Assembly (NCBI GenBank): GCA_019022495.1 | Contig: JAFEKR010000103.1 | Location: 1-58,130 of the forward strand | Source of the DNA: Epichloe hybrida | Taxonomy: Eukaryota; Ascomycota; Sordariomycetes; Hypocreales; Clavicipitaceae | Length of the DNA: 58,130 nt | Direction of reading: 5' to 3' | Shown: one piece after another, positions 1-10,300 of the stretch | Layout of the letters: each line of letters opens with the position of its first letter | How positions within the stretch are numbered: position 1 is the first letter of the stretch | The notes under the pieces: model-generated | Databases searched by the model: none | What the model saw: only the letters and a program-made list of their open reading frames with translations | Told to the model about the DNA's origin: nothing | Position numbers and translations under genes: made by a program

Positions 1-2702
1 GTTGTCTACCTTAACATATAACCTATCTATATTATCTAAAGAGAATAAGAAAGGCGTATATGTGTTAATTACATAGAAAGGGATGTTACCTAGCTCTATT
101 AGTACGTTAACTACTCCTTTTGTGATCATACTCCTAGCACTAAATTTAATTATCTTTTCTAGAGTTAGTTTAATCTTCAGTGATAGTATTAATCTTAGCA
201 AAGCTTGTACTTATCTGATTCTAGCTATTAAGATACCTAAGGCTCCTATATTAGGCATTATCCCTTAGAAAACTTCTTTAAAGTAATATTCCTCTAAAAC
301 GTAAGAGGTTTTTATATTATTAAAGGGATCGTGCTTAAGGTATGCGTGCTTAAATGATTTATCTCTTAGGATATTAATAACGTTGCTGTTAACTAGTTGA
401 AATCCTAATATAAAGAATTATGTAATACTTAGCTAGTTAAACTTTAATATGGAAGTCTCTTTAGTATCATTATCCTTATCTTCGTTATTATTAGACTTAA
501 CGAAGGTTTTAGCTAATTCCCACGCTTTATTAGCAAGGTCATTAGCTTCTTTAAATGCTTAACCTTTATAGGCCGTAAGGAATGCCTAATACTTTTTCTC
601 TATTAGCGGTGATTAGTGTCTCTTGTTCTTCTACTAGCGCTCTTTTGCCTCTTTCTAGTCTTTTTCTAGATGGTTTATTAACTAGTATTTGTTCTTATTA
701 TAGATATAGTATTTGCTATAGTTATAGCCTTAGTTATAGTAACCATAGCCTTTGTCTTAACCTCGTTAATTATACGGTTAGTTATAATAGTAGTCTATGA
801 ATATTACTTCTAATTCATTAGTATTAGTAGTACTAACAGTGCTTTAATTAAATTAGGTAGCTAATTTATTAGCTTTAGCGATGGAGATTAATTTACGGAG
901 GTCTCTAGCAAGTCCTTTAAAGCTAGGTGAATAATTATATTTAGCTTACCTATACTCTAAAACACTAGAAATTACGCTTAGGGTCTAATAATAGAGTTTT
1001 GTATTAACTATTAATAAGGGAAAGAGTTCTTTATAAATACGTTTAAGGGTTGTAAGTAAAATCTTAAGATAATCTAGTTTGGATTTGTCTAGATTAGTAG
1101 CGATGATATTCCTAAGTGTTATACTATTCTATTCTTAGTAATAGAACTATTAGTTGCTTTCTATTTTAAATCGTTAATAAATATTATTAACTATTTATTT
1201 ATATATAAAGCCTTTGTTTACTAGATAATTAAGGTAATACTACTTGGCATTACCTGAAAGTATAATGGGAAGGGCCTTGTGTATGTATTCCTATAGGAGA
1301 TTTAGTCTATTGTATTTATTCTAGAATAAGTTAACTTTTGGCATAAGGAAGTCGTATATCTTTTCACTATAATAGTCGTTATCCTTATAGCTCTTTGTGA
1401 GTTCTAAGATCTTTCTTACGATTTAATCTTTAGATAGGATTATTACTATTTGCATAGCTAGGGTTATTTGTTATATTAGTTGTTCTAGGATAATTAGCGG
1501 AATTGTTAGATTTGTCGGGGGTTTAGGTGTGTTTCTTCCTAGAGGTAGTTATATAGCTAGAGGGTTATTTGAAGCGGGATTGTAAGGGTTATTAATTAGG
1601 GGATTATATATAGGAGGATTATATACTAAAGGGTAATGGATAGGGGTAGTGTGAATTAAAGGGCTTATGATCGGAGGGCTTTTAAGGGTAGGATTGTTTG
1701 AAGAGAGGAATTTGCCTGTAGCGATTTGCTTTGCGATTTTATTTTCAGGCTACTGTGACATTATTTCTTCTTTAAGGACTTAAATTAATGATTTAACGAT
1801 CTTACTGCTTTGATTTTGAATAATATAGACGCCATTTTCGCGTAAGTAGTCTTATAATTTGCGTACTAAAGGTTATGAAGCTTAATTAAGTGTTTCTTTT
1901 ATCTAGCTATTAAGGTTATTATAGAAGATTTCCTAAAGAGCAAGATCTTTGTATTAACCGCTCTTATAGACATTAATCATCTAAGCAAGATAGTTATTAA
2001 GCTCCTATTCCTTAGTAGTCTAAGGATTTAGTTCTCTTAAGCTCTCCTAGTTAGTGGTAATAACTAAGGTATGTTTTTAAAGTTATAGAGGTAGGCTTAC
2101 TTTGTTAGGTCTTAACTAGGCAAGCTGCTTTCCTTTAGTAGTCTATAATAAAGCTTATTTATTACTTAGGGGTGCTATTATTAATGGTCTTTAGCTAGTA
2201 AGGCTAAGGGATTTTTAACTAGTAGGGTTAAGGGGTTTTTAATCTCTAGTTTAAGAAGTTATATATAGCTATAAACTCTTAGTTAGTTAATTGGTTTTCT
2301 TATAATAGATAATAAGATTAATTCTTCTATTAATGGTCGGAGACTTACTAATAGAAAAAGTTAAATCCCTAGGAAGCCTAATATCTAGTATCTAGAGTCT
2401 ATCTTCCTTTAGCACACTTCCTTAGGTAGCTAAAGGAAGGCCTTTTCTTAAGTAATTCCTAGCTTATCTATGGTTTTTTTAACTACTAATTAGTGTTAGT
2501 TACACTAAGGGATTAGTATGCACTAGTGTAACGTAAGGTTAGGTTTAATAATATAATAAGGTCTAAGGATTAAAGCTATTTACAGCGTTATGTAGCTATA
2601 AGAAAAGGGGGACGCGAGTCACGTGTGTGCCTTGCGTACGAGTGCGGCCAATTACAGTGTAGCGCTACCGCACGTGCTCCACTTTCCTAGTGGTCAACCC
2701 GA
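1..2702 (-). mobile_element. RIP-degraded LTR retrotransposon remnant (gag region)
   Basis: This AT-rich stretch has no open gene; stops crowd every frame. On the minus strand, around 1390 down to 1230, a gag-like block can still be read: residues like KIYDFLMPKVNLF, then NKYNRLNLL, EYIHKALPIILSGNAK and YYLNYL, with stop codons where Gln or Trp would fit. Upstream of it, about 1770-1500, lies a Pro/Asn-rich linker. Excess TA and loss of CA, on both strands, are what repeat-induced point mutation (C to T in CpA) leaves. The element runs off the left edge of the window, so pol is not seen. The class (Ty3 or Ty1) cannot be told from this part. Confidence 0.6.
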
Positions 2703-3189
2703 TGTTGACCCGGTTGTCGCAACAGTAATATAATAAAAAGTTATAAGTAAATTTATACTTAATTACTAATATTATTTATTATTATTTTAGTATAGCTATT
2801 ACTTAGTAAATAGCTATATAATACTTACTAAAAGCTATTTAAAAGCTTAGCTAAAAGTAAAGAGGTAATTATAAAGCTTTACTTATAATACTAGTATACT
2901 AGCATACTACTAGGTAAGTATACTAAAGTAAAATAATATTTAATAAGAATTTAAGATAATTAATTTACTAACTAAATATTCTATTATAAGTATTTAAAAA
3001 GTGTAGGTTTTAGTATAAAATTACTTATTCTTTAGAAGTACTAGGACCCTACTATAAGTAGGTCTTGTGTAGGGGACACGACTTTTGACCTAGACATCCG
3101 TAATTGCGATGTAGCATACTATCTATTCTCTGCCCCTGTCCTTATGTAAGATAGGAGCCTGATATATCAGGAGCCCTGTAGAACTAACA
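2703..3189 (-). repeat. Probable LTR of the decayed retrotransposon
   Basis: Read on the minus strand, the segment begins TGTTAGTTCTACAGGG and ends GGGTCAACA, the TG..CA form with short inverted ends expected of an LTR. It sits just upstream of the minus-strand gag remnant, where a 5' LTR should be. A GC-richer strip (about 2600-2700) lies between LTR and gag. The middle is almost pure A/T and heavily mutated. No second LTR copy and no target-site duplication are visible here, so the edges are approximate. Confidence 0.4.
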
Positions 3190-4642
3190 GAGGGATTCAA
3201 GCAAACTAGGTGCTAGCAAGGAAATAAGGGAAATAAGGGCTAGGATTAGTAAATGATTAAATTCCCTTATATTTTTCAAAGCAAGATCATGTATCTTTTA
3301 GTAGCGCTATATACCCTATATATTTTCCTTATAGCTGTGATGATCTAGGCTTTGCCTACACCTAGCAATATAGGTGTTAATTGCACAAGCCACAGAGGCT
3401 TGACAATGCGTATTGTTACGATATAAAATGTATGATTTAAAGAGAATGTGTCAAGGTTGTTGAATTCAACTAGCTAAAGGTCAAAGTTATCGTCTAATAT
3501 AGGGGTTCTAGGTCACGTGCTAGCCACATCCGAGGTCTTGTGGCATTGTCAATTCTAGCACGTAACACGTATGTATTCTTTTGTTGCCTCCTGTGGCGCA
3601 ATTGGATCGGGCACATCACCCGTTTGGTGGCGCGGGCACCCGCGATTAGCCCTTAGAGCTAGACAATAACAATAGCTCTCTGAAATCATGTAGGGGTTAT
3701 AGTGTACTTATAGCTAATTATAGCTATTAGAGAGGAACAAAAACTAGGGCATGTAGTTGTAGAATAATTCAGGGGGGGGGGGAGGGTAGGTACTTTAGGT
3801 ATTTCTCTCCATCCTAACCAAACACCAATTCCAACGCGATCACTTGAATTCGTTGCTCTGTGATTTGGTGAGATGGTGTTCCTTCGTAAGGTCGGTGACG
3901 TGCTAAAACGAAAAGGCGTAACTAAGCCTCTTCTCTACTACCACATCGTTGTGACTCTAGATGTTGTCGGCTCATCAGCCAAGTGATTGATGCATACGAG
4001 AAGGTTAGTCTACATCGTGCACGCATTTCGCTATATGCCACATCAAGTCCTTGACTAAGAAATAAAAAGAAAGAAGCCACATTAAGTGCGCATACCAGAT
4101 GATTTGGAAACGGAAATCAATTCCGATAAATACACGTCGCAGTGAACGTTGGTCTATTAAGTTCAGCCACATATCAACCAAATTTTGTGGCACACATGTA
4201 TGTAATTTGTACGCTGCAGAGCCTTTTCAGCTTGGTCTTACTGACTGCGAAGTGAAGCTGAAATGAAGCTGGTGGCAGCAATGGTGCCACAGTGATATGT
4301 ATGTACCTTTAGCTCGCCCCTTGCTTAGTCTAGTCCTAGTAGAAACGTACTAAGCCCAGATACCTCTTTGAAGACCATACATAAGGCTACACTTGCGTAC
4401 CGACAAGGGTAATTGGCCGATGAAAAGATTGCTAGTTGCGGTTCTTTCTAGCCTATGCGTCCGTACTAATTTATATTATAATATAAGTACTAATAAACAT
4501 CTAAGTTATAAAGAGTAACATCGTATGTTTCGTAATCCCACCGCGTTAGCTATAATACCAAAGGTCACTTGAGGTCACCCCTAGGAAAAGCGGATCGGTA
4601 CGCAAGTGCAGCCTTATGGTCATTAGAGATCGACCCAGGTAC
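3190..4642. other. Gene-free AT-rich repeat region
   Basis: No supportable coding region. It contains one copy of a dispersed repeat (3337-3668, listed separately), a run of G at 3773-3782, and patches of moderate GC with many stops. The segment from about 3700 to 4640 looks like further decayed repeat DNA, but I recognise no protein remnant in it. Confidence 0.6.
3337..3668 (+). repeat. Dispersed repeat S, copy 1 (with internal insertion)
   Basis: The copy starts GATGATCTAGGCTTTGCCTA, continues through CTAGCAATATAGGTGTTAATTG and ACAATGCGTATT, and ends with TGGCGCAATTGG, then CACCCGCGATTAGCCC. The same blocks in the same order occur at 35560-35868 (plus) and, in part, at 32961-33047 (minus). 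Compared with those copies, this one carries a 158-base insertion at 3415-3572 flanked by GTATT on both sides. The string at 3594-3605 fits the tRNA A-box pattern TRGCNNARYNGG. Confidence 0.6.
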
Positions 4643-5617
4643 CTAACCTAGGTCCGTAGTGGTCTCAGCCATAAATGGGTGCATCTCTTGGCCGGGAGTG
4701 TTTCGCCCCTGCCACGGCAAGCATGGAGCGGAGCACTGAGGATTGGCACCTTCGAAGCGCGACCAAAGAGACGGATCAATAAAATGATCAAAGTCAACAG
4801 TTTCTAAAGGACCAGGCATGACCTGAACGGTGTGTCTCGACAAATGTCCTGATGAATGTTCGCTGACTTCATCTGCAAACTGGACACCAAAATAAGTAGA
4901 GTTCGGCATTGAATAGTCATCATACATGCTGCCGATCTGTGAAAAGGGAGTTGCATAATCTTGTCGTTCTCGAAACCACCAGTCAGAACCATTGCTGGAG
5001 CGTTGATCGCCCAAAAGAGCATCTGTACTCATGGGAAAAGACGCTTGCCTGGCAATCGGCTTTGGATCGGTAATCCTCCGTCCAGATCGTCTAAAAGACT
5101 TGCGTTCTGTTATCATCGTCTTCCTAGATTCAGGAGAACATCTGGAGTTCTTTCCTTGAGCTGGCGTGTACCTATAAGTCGGGAATGCTTCGAGATGCTT
5201 TTCATGATCAATTTTCGCCAGTGCTCTGAATCTGGACTTGATCTCATCGCACTCTAGCTTGGTCCAAGATGCGCCAACAGTTTGAGAGGCAGACTGCTGT
5301 TGATCTTTTCTAATCACCCTTCGAGCGACTTGCTGATACGCTTTTCTATACAGCATATAGGAGTTTAACGGCCTTGACACCTTTCCCTCTTCGATGGACT
5401 TCTGTTTCCGTTCCTCAATGGATCGGCAAGCGTAAGCCACTGGATCAATGAAGTCATCCGGGTATTGTTTTGCCGATTCGGACAAGGCTTTGTCCAACAC
5501 CTGGAAGCTCTCGTAATTGGAACCGTGAACAGGCGTCAAACTGCGAGACTTGGAGAGAAGCTTATCATCAGGACAATTTTTCTCCTTGGCTTCGTAGGGG
5601 AATGAATTTATATCCAT
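4643..5617 (-). CDS. HMG-box protein (MATA-HMG type)
   Basis: A 324-residue single-exon gene. An HMG box lies at about residues 80-155: SRPLNSYMLYRKAY near its start, a central GASW, and FPTYRYTP at its end. This is the layout of the fungal MATA-type HMG domain, which bends DNA in transcription factors, including but not limited to mating-type proteins. The rest is Ser/Pro-rich and low in complexity, with basic patches after the box. The Met at 5617 opens the only long frame. The gene lies alone between a RIP-like repeat block and a 2-kb gene-poor stretch, but its own base composition looks unmutated. Neither APN2 nor SLA2, the usual flanks of MAT loci in this class, is in the window, so I do not call it a mating-type gene. 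The target genes cannot be inferred. Confidence 0.75.
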   Translation of the reverse strand: MDINSFPYEAKEKNCPDDKLLSKSRSLTPVHGSNYESFQVLDKALSESAKQYPDDFIDPVAYACRSIEERKQKSIEEGKVSRPLNSYMLYRKAYQQVARRVIRKDQQQSASQTVGASWTKLECDEIKSRFRALAKIDHEKHLEAFPTYRYTPAQGKNSRCSPESRKTMITERKSFRRSGRRITDPKPIARQASFPMSTDALLGDQRSSNGSDWWFRERQDYATPFSQIGSMYDDYSMPNSTYFGVQFADEVSEHSSGHLSRHTVQVMPGPLETVDFDHFIDPSLWSRFEGANPQCSAPCLPWQGRNTPGQEMHPFMAETTTDLG

Positions 5618-7596
5618 ATCAGTGACATGCAGGTCAGGCGATATTCTTTGACTGCGGCATGTGCTCTGATTCTACCAAATAATCAGAAGATAGCCGAAGA
5701 AATTTTCATTTGGTGTTACTGACCAATTTTGAGAGCATATCTAAGTTTTCGGGAATATTTTTTCCGAATGTGAAGTTCTCGGACTGGAACTCTGTTAACA
5801 AACAGGACAAATTGAGTATTCGGTTAGAAACTCACAGAATGAATGCTCTGTACAAGTTCCTGGCCATGAGGCTCCGCAGACTCAGCCGCCGCCCTTCTCG
5901 GAGTACCCTTCATGATCATCGAAGTACCGCAATTGTAAGGACTTGTGGCTCGATAATGGAAGGGAGGACCCGCTTCCATTTCCAACGTTTTCTCAGTTGC
6001 TGAGATTAAAGGGACTCAAATCCAAAACCCTGCCAAACGAACAACTCTGCGTTGCTCACGAGACTGACAACGTAGGAAATTCCTGGCTACTGCACTGGTA
6101 AAATGAGCTCTTATGAAAGAGCGGCTAAGTGCGTTAAAAAGCAGTTTTTGACGTCTTAACAAGTGTGGAAAGCTTCAACGTTGATGAACTGAAGCCAATG
6201 GTCTGCATACGAGCAGTCTGATGCCGGGGAGTCTCAGGTATTTGTCTTTCTTCTAACACATGCTATTTGTGTATCTAGTCCAATAACTGCATTCACCACT
6301 TCAATTTGTAGCATGCAGTACAGACAGCACCCAAATAGATAACTGTGCCGCATGCGGCCTCAAATAGCATTTCGCGGTTGGTCGTGGAACGCGACAAGAT
6401 CACCGAGAGACCTATGCGCCTTGTTGAGAGCCAACAGTTGATCCTCACCAACCGCCCCTGGTTTGATCGGGCCATTGGACCCGAAAACCATCAAAGCGTC
6501 TTGCATCCTATCCCCAAAGCGTGTGGTGCGGATGTCGAACGTCAACAAACTCAATTTATCGCAGCCCTGTGATCGCTTGCTGAGCAAGGCATCTGAAACG
6601 CATGGTCCTATCTCCCTTCCTTCGAATCCTTTAATCCTCTTTGATGATGCATGGTTGACTCTGTATGCCTCGAGCATCGAACGATTCATTGTCAGCATAT
6701 TGAGCATCACATCAGACGTTATTTTACTTCCTGGTGAGCTTGTCAAGTATTAAAAGTGCGCGTGACACACGACAATCATATCGCACGAACAATGAAGCTG
6801 GCTTTCAGGGTGAAAGAGATCAAAATAAGGAGTGAACCAAATGTTGCTGTCTTTAGCCGCTATTGCATCTAGGTTATATTGGGCCGGGGACAAGTTCCCC
6901 TTGGTTCTAGAGACGTAACTTCGACGCTGGAATGACCACTGTAGCTGTGAGTCTCAAGATATCCTAAAGATGGCAAGAAATGTCAAATTTGTAACAAAGC
7001 CCACCGAGTTTCATGCAGGCGTCTCGTCCCCGTTTCACTGCTCGATCTATGGCTGGACACATTTATGCGCAAGATAAAATGGGCAAGGAAGCCTCAAATA
7101 TTGGCGCAGTAGACTGTCCCTTCAATGTTCTTGACGAGGGCTGCCTGATCGTTCTTTAATATGATATTCTAACCCCGTGGATGGCAACAAACACCAGTCT
7201 GATAACCATTCGCTCCCAGTGTCTGCATTCAGGATCCAGGATTCCTTCTTTGCATATGCTATTCTTGTGCTGTTACTTATGTCCTGGGTGCTGGTGTTAT
7301 GAGGTCGAGCCACCATGCCGAGTTGTAAAATAATCCACTTTGGCGTGCGCCTGGCCGGGTGAAACACGATCGAGCGTAGTTTGGTGCATCGATTCACTCA
7401 CAACACCGCGCATTCTGTAGAGATCATCGATGCCAACGCCTCGGGCTTCTGTGGCCGCTGAGCGGTTGCTATCCGGACTTTGCTACCGTGAAGGGAGTGC
7501 AACGTAGTAGTTTAGTGTCGACGAGACAGCAGTCATGTGTGTTGCCTCGACAGAGTACTTGGCACGTTGCGGTTCATTGTTTAGATACAACGAAAC
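5618..7596. other. Intergenic, no convincing gene
   Basis: Nearly 2 kb between the HMG-box gene and the PHD gene. Open frames exist on both strands near 6345-6753, but they overlap each other, show no family I recognise, and lack clear intron or start context. I see nothing else to annotate. Confidence 0.5.
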
Positions 7597-9467
7597 TTAA
7601 TCTTTTGTGGAACTGTCTTGAGCCAACAATGGTTCTGCCTCGCCTAAGCCTGATGAAGACAGAGTCTGTTTCTTGCTTTGCAATACGCTCGCTGCAGTAG
7701 TAAAAGGCCTAACTTTCAGTTTGATAATCGTTTTGGGTGTCTGGTTTTGTTCGTCTTTTCGGTGCTGACAAGCTTGGCAAATGAAGTGAAACTCGGGTTG
7801 CTCAGCTGCTTTTTCGCTAATTCCCATACACTTACTGTGTTGCCAAACATTGCACCTTTCACAAGCAACGCTGTGAGTGCCATCATCTATCTGACCATAA
7901 AGGCCACATTTACAATCGAAGACCCAATCCTCCTCTTCTTGCTCGATATCTTTGAGTGCTTGTCTGTTTTTTTCGAATTCGGTCTGCATTTTTCGCTCAG
8001 AAAAACGTGCTGCTTCGGGCGCAGTTTTACTGCCTTCGGACAATTGTGCCAGCTCTTCTTCGTGGTGTCGTCGTCGGGCTTCCCTCTCTTTCAAGCGCCG
8101 CTGGCGAGAAAAGGCCCGAAACTCGCGCTGTTGCTCGGCTTTCATTTGTGTATGCTTTTCACGCCGTCGCACTTGCTCAGCCTGAAGCTGTTGACGGTGC
8201 TGTTCTTTGTTCTCCTCATCTTGTTTTTGTCTTTCCATCTTGTCCGCTATCCGGCTCGATCTCTTTGCGTTGGCTAGCTTTGATAAGTTGAGTAGCTCAC
8301 GTTCACGTTGAACTTGTTTTCGCTGCATCAACTCTTCTTGCTTCTCGAGAATAGGCAGCAAATGTTTCTCCAGTCTTTTCCTCAATATTTTCTCGTTGTC
8401 GTCACGAGTCTTCAATAAAGTTTCGAGAAATGTGCGTACCTCTTGTAATGTTATTGCCACGCACTCCCAAATGCCACCACCAAGACCATTGTCAACTTCG
8501 AGGAGTGGAACAGATCTCTCATTAGCTGACCTCTCACTGATGGGTTCATTAGACGAAGTAGCGCGATGCCGCTGACTGACTCGACGTCCTCTCTGATACT
8601 GTTTCGTTGTTTTTGGCGTGGAGTAAGGTATGACCGTCGGAGGCTCTGTGAAGCGATATACTCGGTTGTCGTCCAGCACATAGTAAATTCGATCGTGGCT
8701 GTCCCAACCATACGGCTCGATGCGCTATTTATTGTATCAAAAACATGGCTGTCAAGCATTTACAAATTTATTTACCCAGTCCGTTTGCTCAATGTCTTTC
8801 TGTTCTATCATCTTGTCTCGAATTCGTTCAGGATAGCTCATGATCCATTGTGTCAATGTCTGAAGGACTTGAATCTGTTCGTGTATCAGTAAACTAGAAT
8901 TCGACAAATACCCATAGACAGGCGGTGTTGTTCCTTCGCTCTCAAACCTTCTTGATGACATCCAATGCAGCAAATGTCACAGGATTATTTTCGTCACCGA
9001 GCGGATTTTGTTCGGGAGCTCTTGCGACATATTGTTTCCGAAGCTGATCATTAAGTGTATCAAACCTTATATTTCAAGTTAGCTAGAAAATGAGTAGATA
9101 TGGCTGTCAGTGTTGGTCTGCGAGCTCTCACGTTAACCCTCGATGCGATGACACAAACTTCAACAGGGAGAGAGCTATGTCGGATAGCAATTCTGATTGT
9201 GGGTTTAAACACTCCGCTTCGAGTTCCTAAAAAACCAGGACGAAGATATTAGTAAATGTCAAGGCGGATGCATCAAGTGCTGATAATGATTGGAGCGATT
9301 ACGTCAATGTCGATGGATTCATCAATTTTGACAGCTTTGCCAAAGATGTAAATCCACTGGCAAAAGTTGGCAAATTGCCACATATTGCGAATGCGACAGA
9401 GTAGAACCGACGGTTCATTCCTCCCATCTGCATCTGGCAGATGATGCACGGGTTTGCGCGAGGGCAT
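7597..9467 (-). CDS. DDT/WHIM/PHD-finger chromatin protein
   Basis: Spliced from five exons: 9467-9303, 9226-9132, 9065-8948, 8874-8776 and 8724-7597. All junctions are GT..AG and in phase, giving 534 residues. The first four exons encode a DDT-like helical region (IRNMWQFANFCQWIYIFGK, then ELEAECLNP). The exon 4/5 junction gives the WHIM signature WRIEPYGWDSHDRIYYVLDD. A long charged coiled coil follows, then a PHD zinc finger with C-x-C, CERC, H-x2-C (WQHSKC) and CQAC ligands. DDT plus WHIM plus PHD is the architecture of ISWI-partner and RSF1-like proteins, so a nuclear chromatin-remodelling role is the reasonable inference. From memory, relatives in other fungi are often longer, so this may be a compact form. 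The start is the Met just before the conserved N terminus. Confidence 0.8.
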
Positions 9468-10300
9468 CTTGACACGGTTGTTTTTTTTGCTAACAAAGGA
9501 GCTGGGTGGAAGGGCAATGGTCTCTGCAGTGTGTGCACGTACTCTGGCGACTGTAGAATAAATATTTATAATAAGGGTGGTGAGCCAGTAAAACGCGCCA
9601 CATAAAATTAGGTATACTCCGTACAAACCTGGCGTACGTCCCGATGGAGTGTACATACGTCACTGTGCGACAAGGCTTTAACACTATACTGATTCGTCCA
9701 GTAGCCTCGATGAAAGAACACAGTGATACAGAGTACTCTATCACTATGCACAGATTACTGTTGCGCCAAATAGCAGAGATCATGGCCGCATCATCCACGT
9801 TGCAACACATTAGTCAGCAGCGATTTTTTCGCAGCTGTTTCACACTCGCCATCTTACCCGGCAAGACACGATCAGGCATTTGAATGAGGCCTAGCTTGCC
9901 TCAGCCTTGCCCCAGCCTTGGACAGGGGTCAGATGTGGCAGTCAAGTCACACTGTACTGGAGCTGTCGCTACACCATTGGTGAGGCCCCAACAGCACTGT
10001 GCAGGCACGTTTCATAGGGATATTCGAATCTGTGATGTATTCTCCATAATATTGCAGCCATCCTAATAACCATCGTCTTTTGAATTTCTCACGCCATATG
10101 CAACCTGTCGAGAGGACATACGCAAAAACAACAGGTGTCATCACCAATCATTGCTTCTCTCAACAATATCTGACTAGTGTCATAGCTGCATCAAAGCATG
10201 TTTCGCTCCGGCTCCTCCACTCTAGGACTTCTGACATCGTGATGCTGGGCTGGACTCTCGCCACGTAATCGTTCTTGGACCAGTCGACGACTCACGACCC
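9468..10300. promoter_or_regulatory. Divergent upstream region, PHD gene / cch1
   Basis: About 830 bases shared by two divergently transcribed genes. It must hold both promoters. A TACTCCGTA motif (see findings) is at 9615-9623. No TATA box or factor site could be assigned with confidence. Confidence 0.4.

Noticed and set aside
4643..5617. HMG-box gene as a mating-type locus
   Set aside because: No APN2 or SLA2 neighbours, no partner MAT genes, and the box is diverged from MAT1-2-1.
6345..6753. Overlapping open frames on both strands between the HMG and PHD genes
   Set aside because: Neither strand shows a family or gene context; I checked for mating-type alpha-box or MAT1-1-2-like features and saw none.
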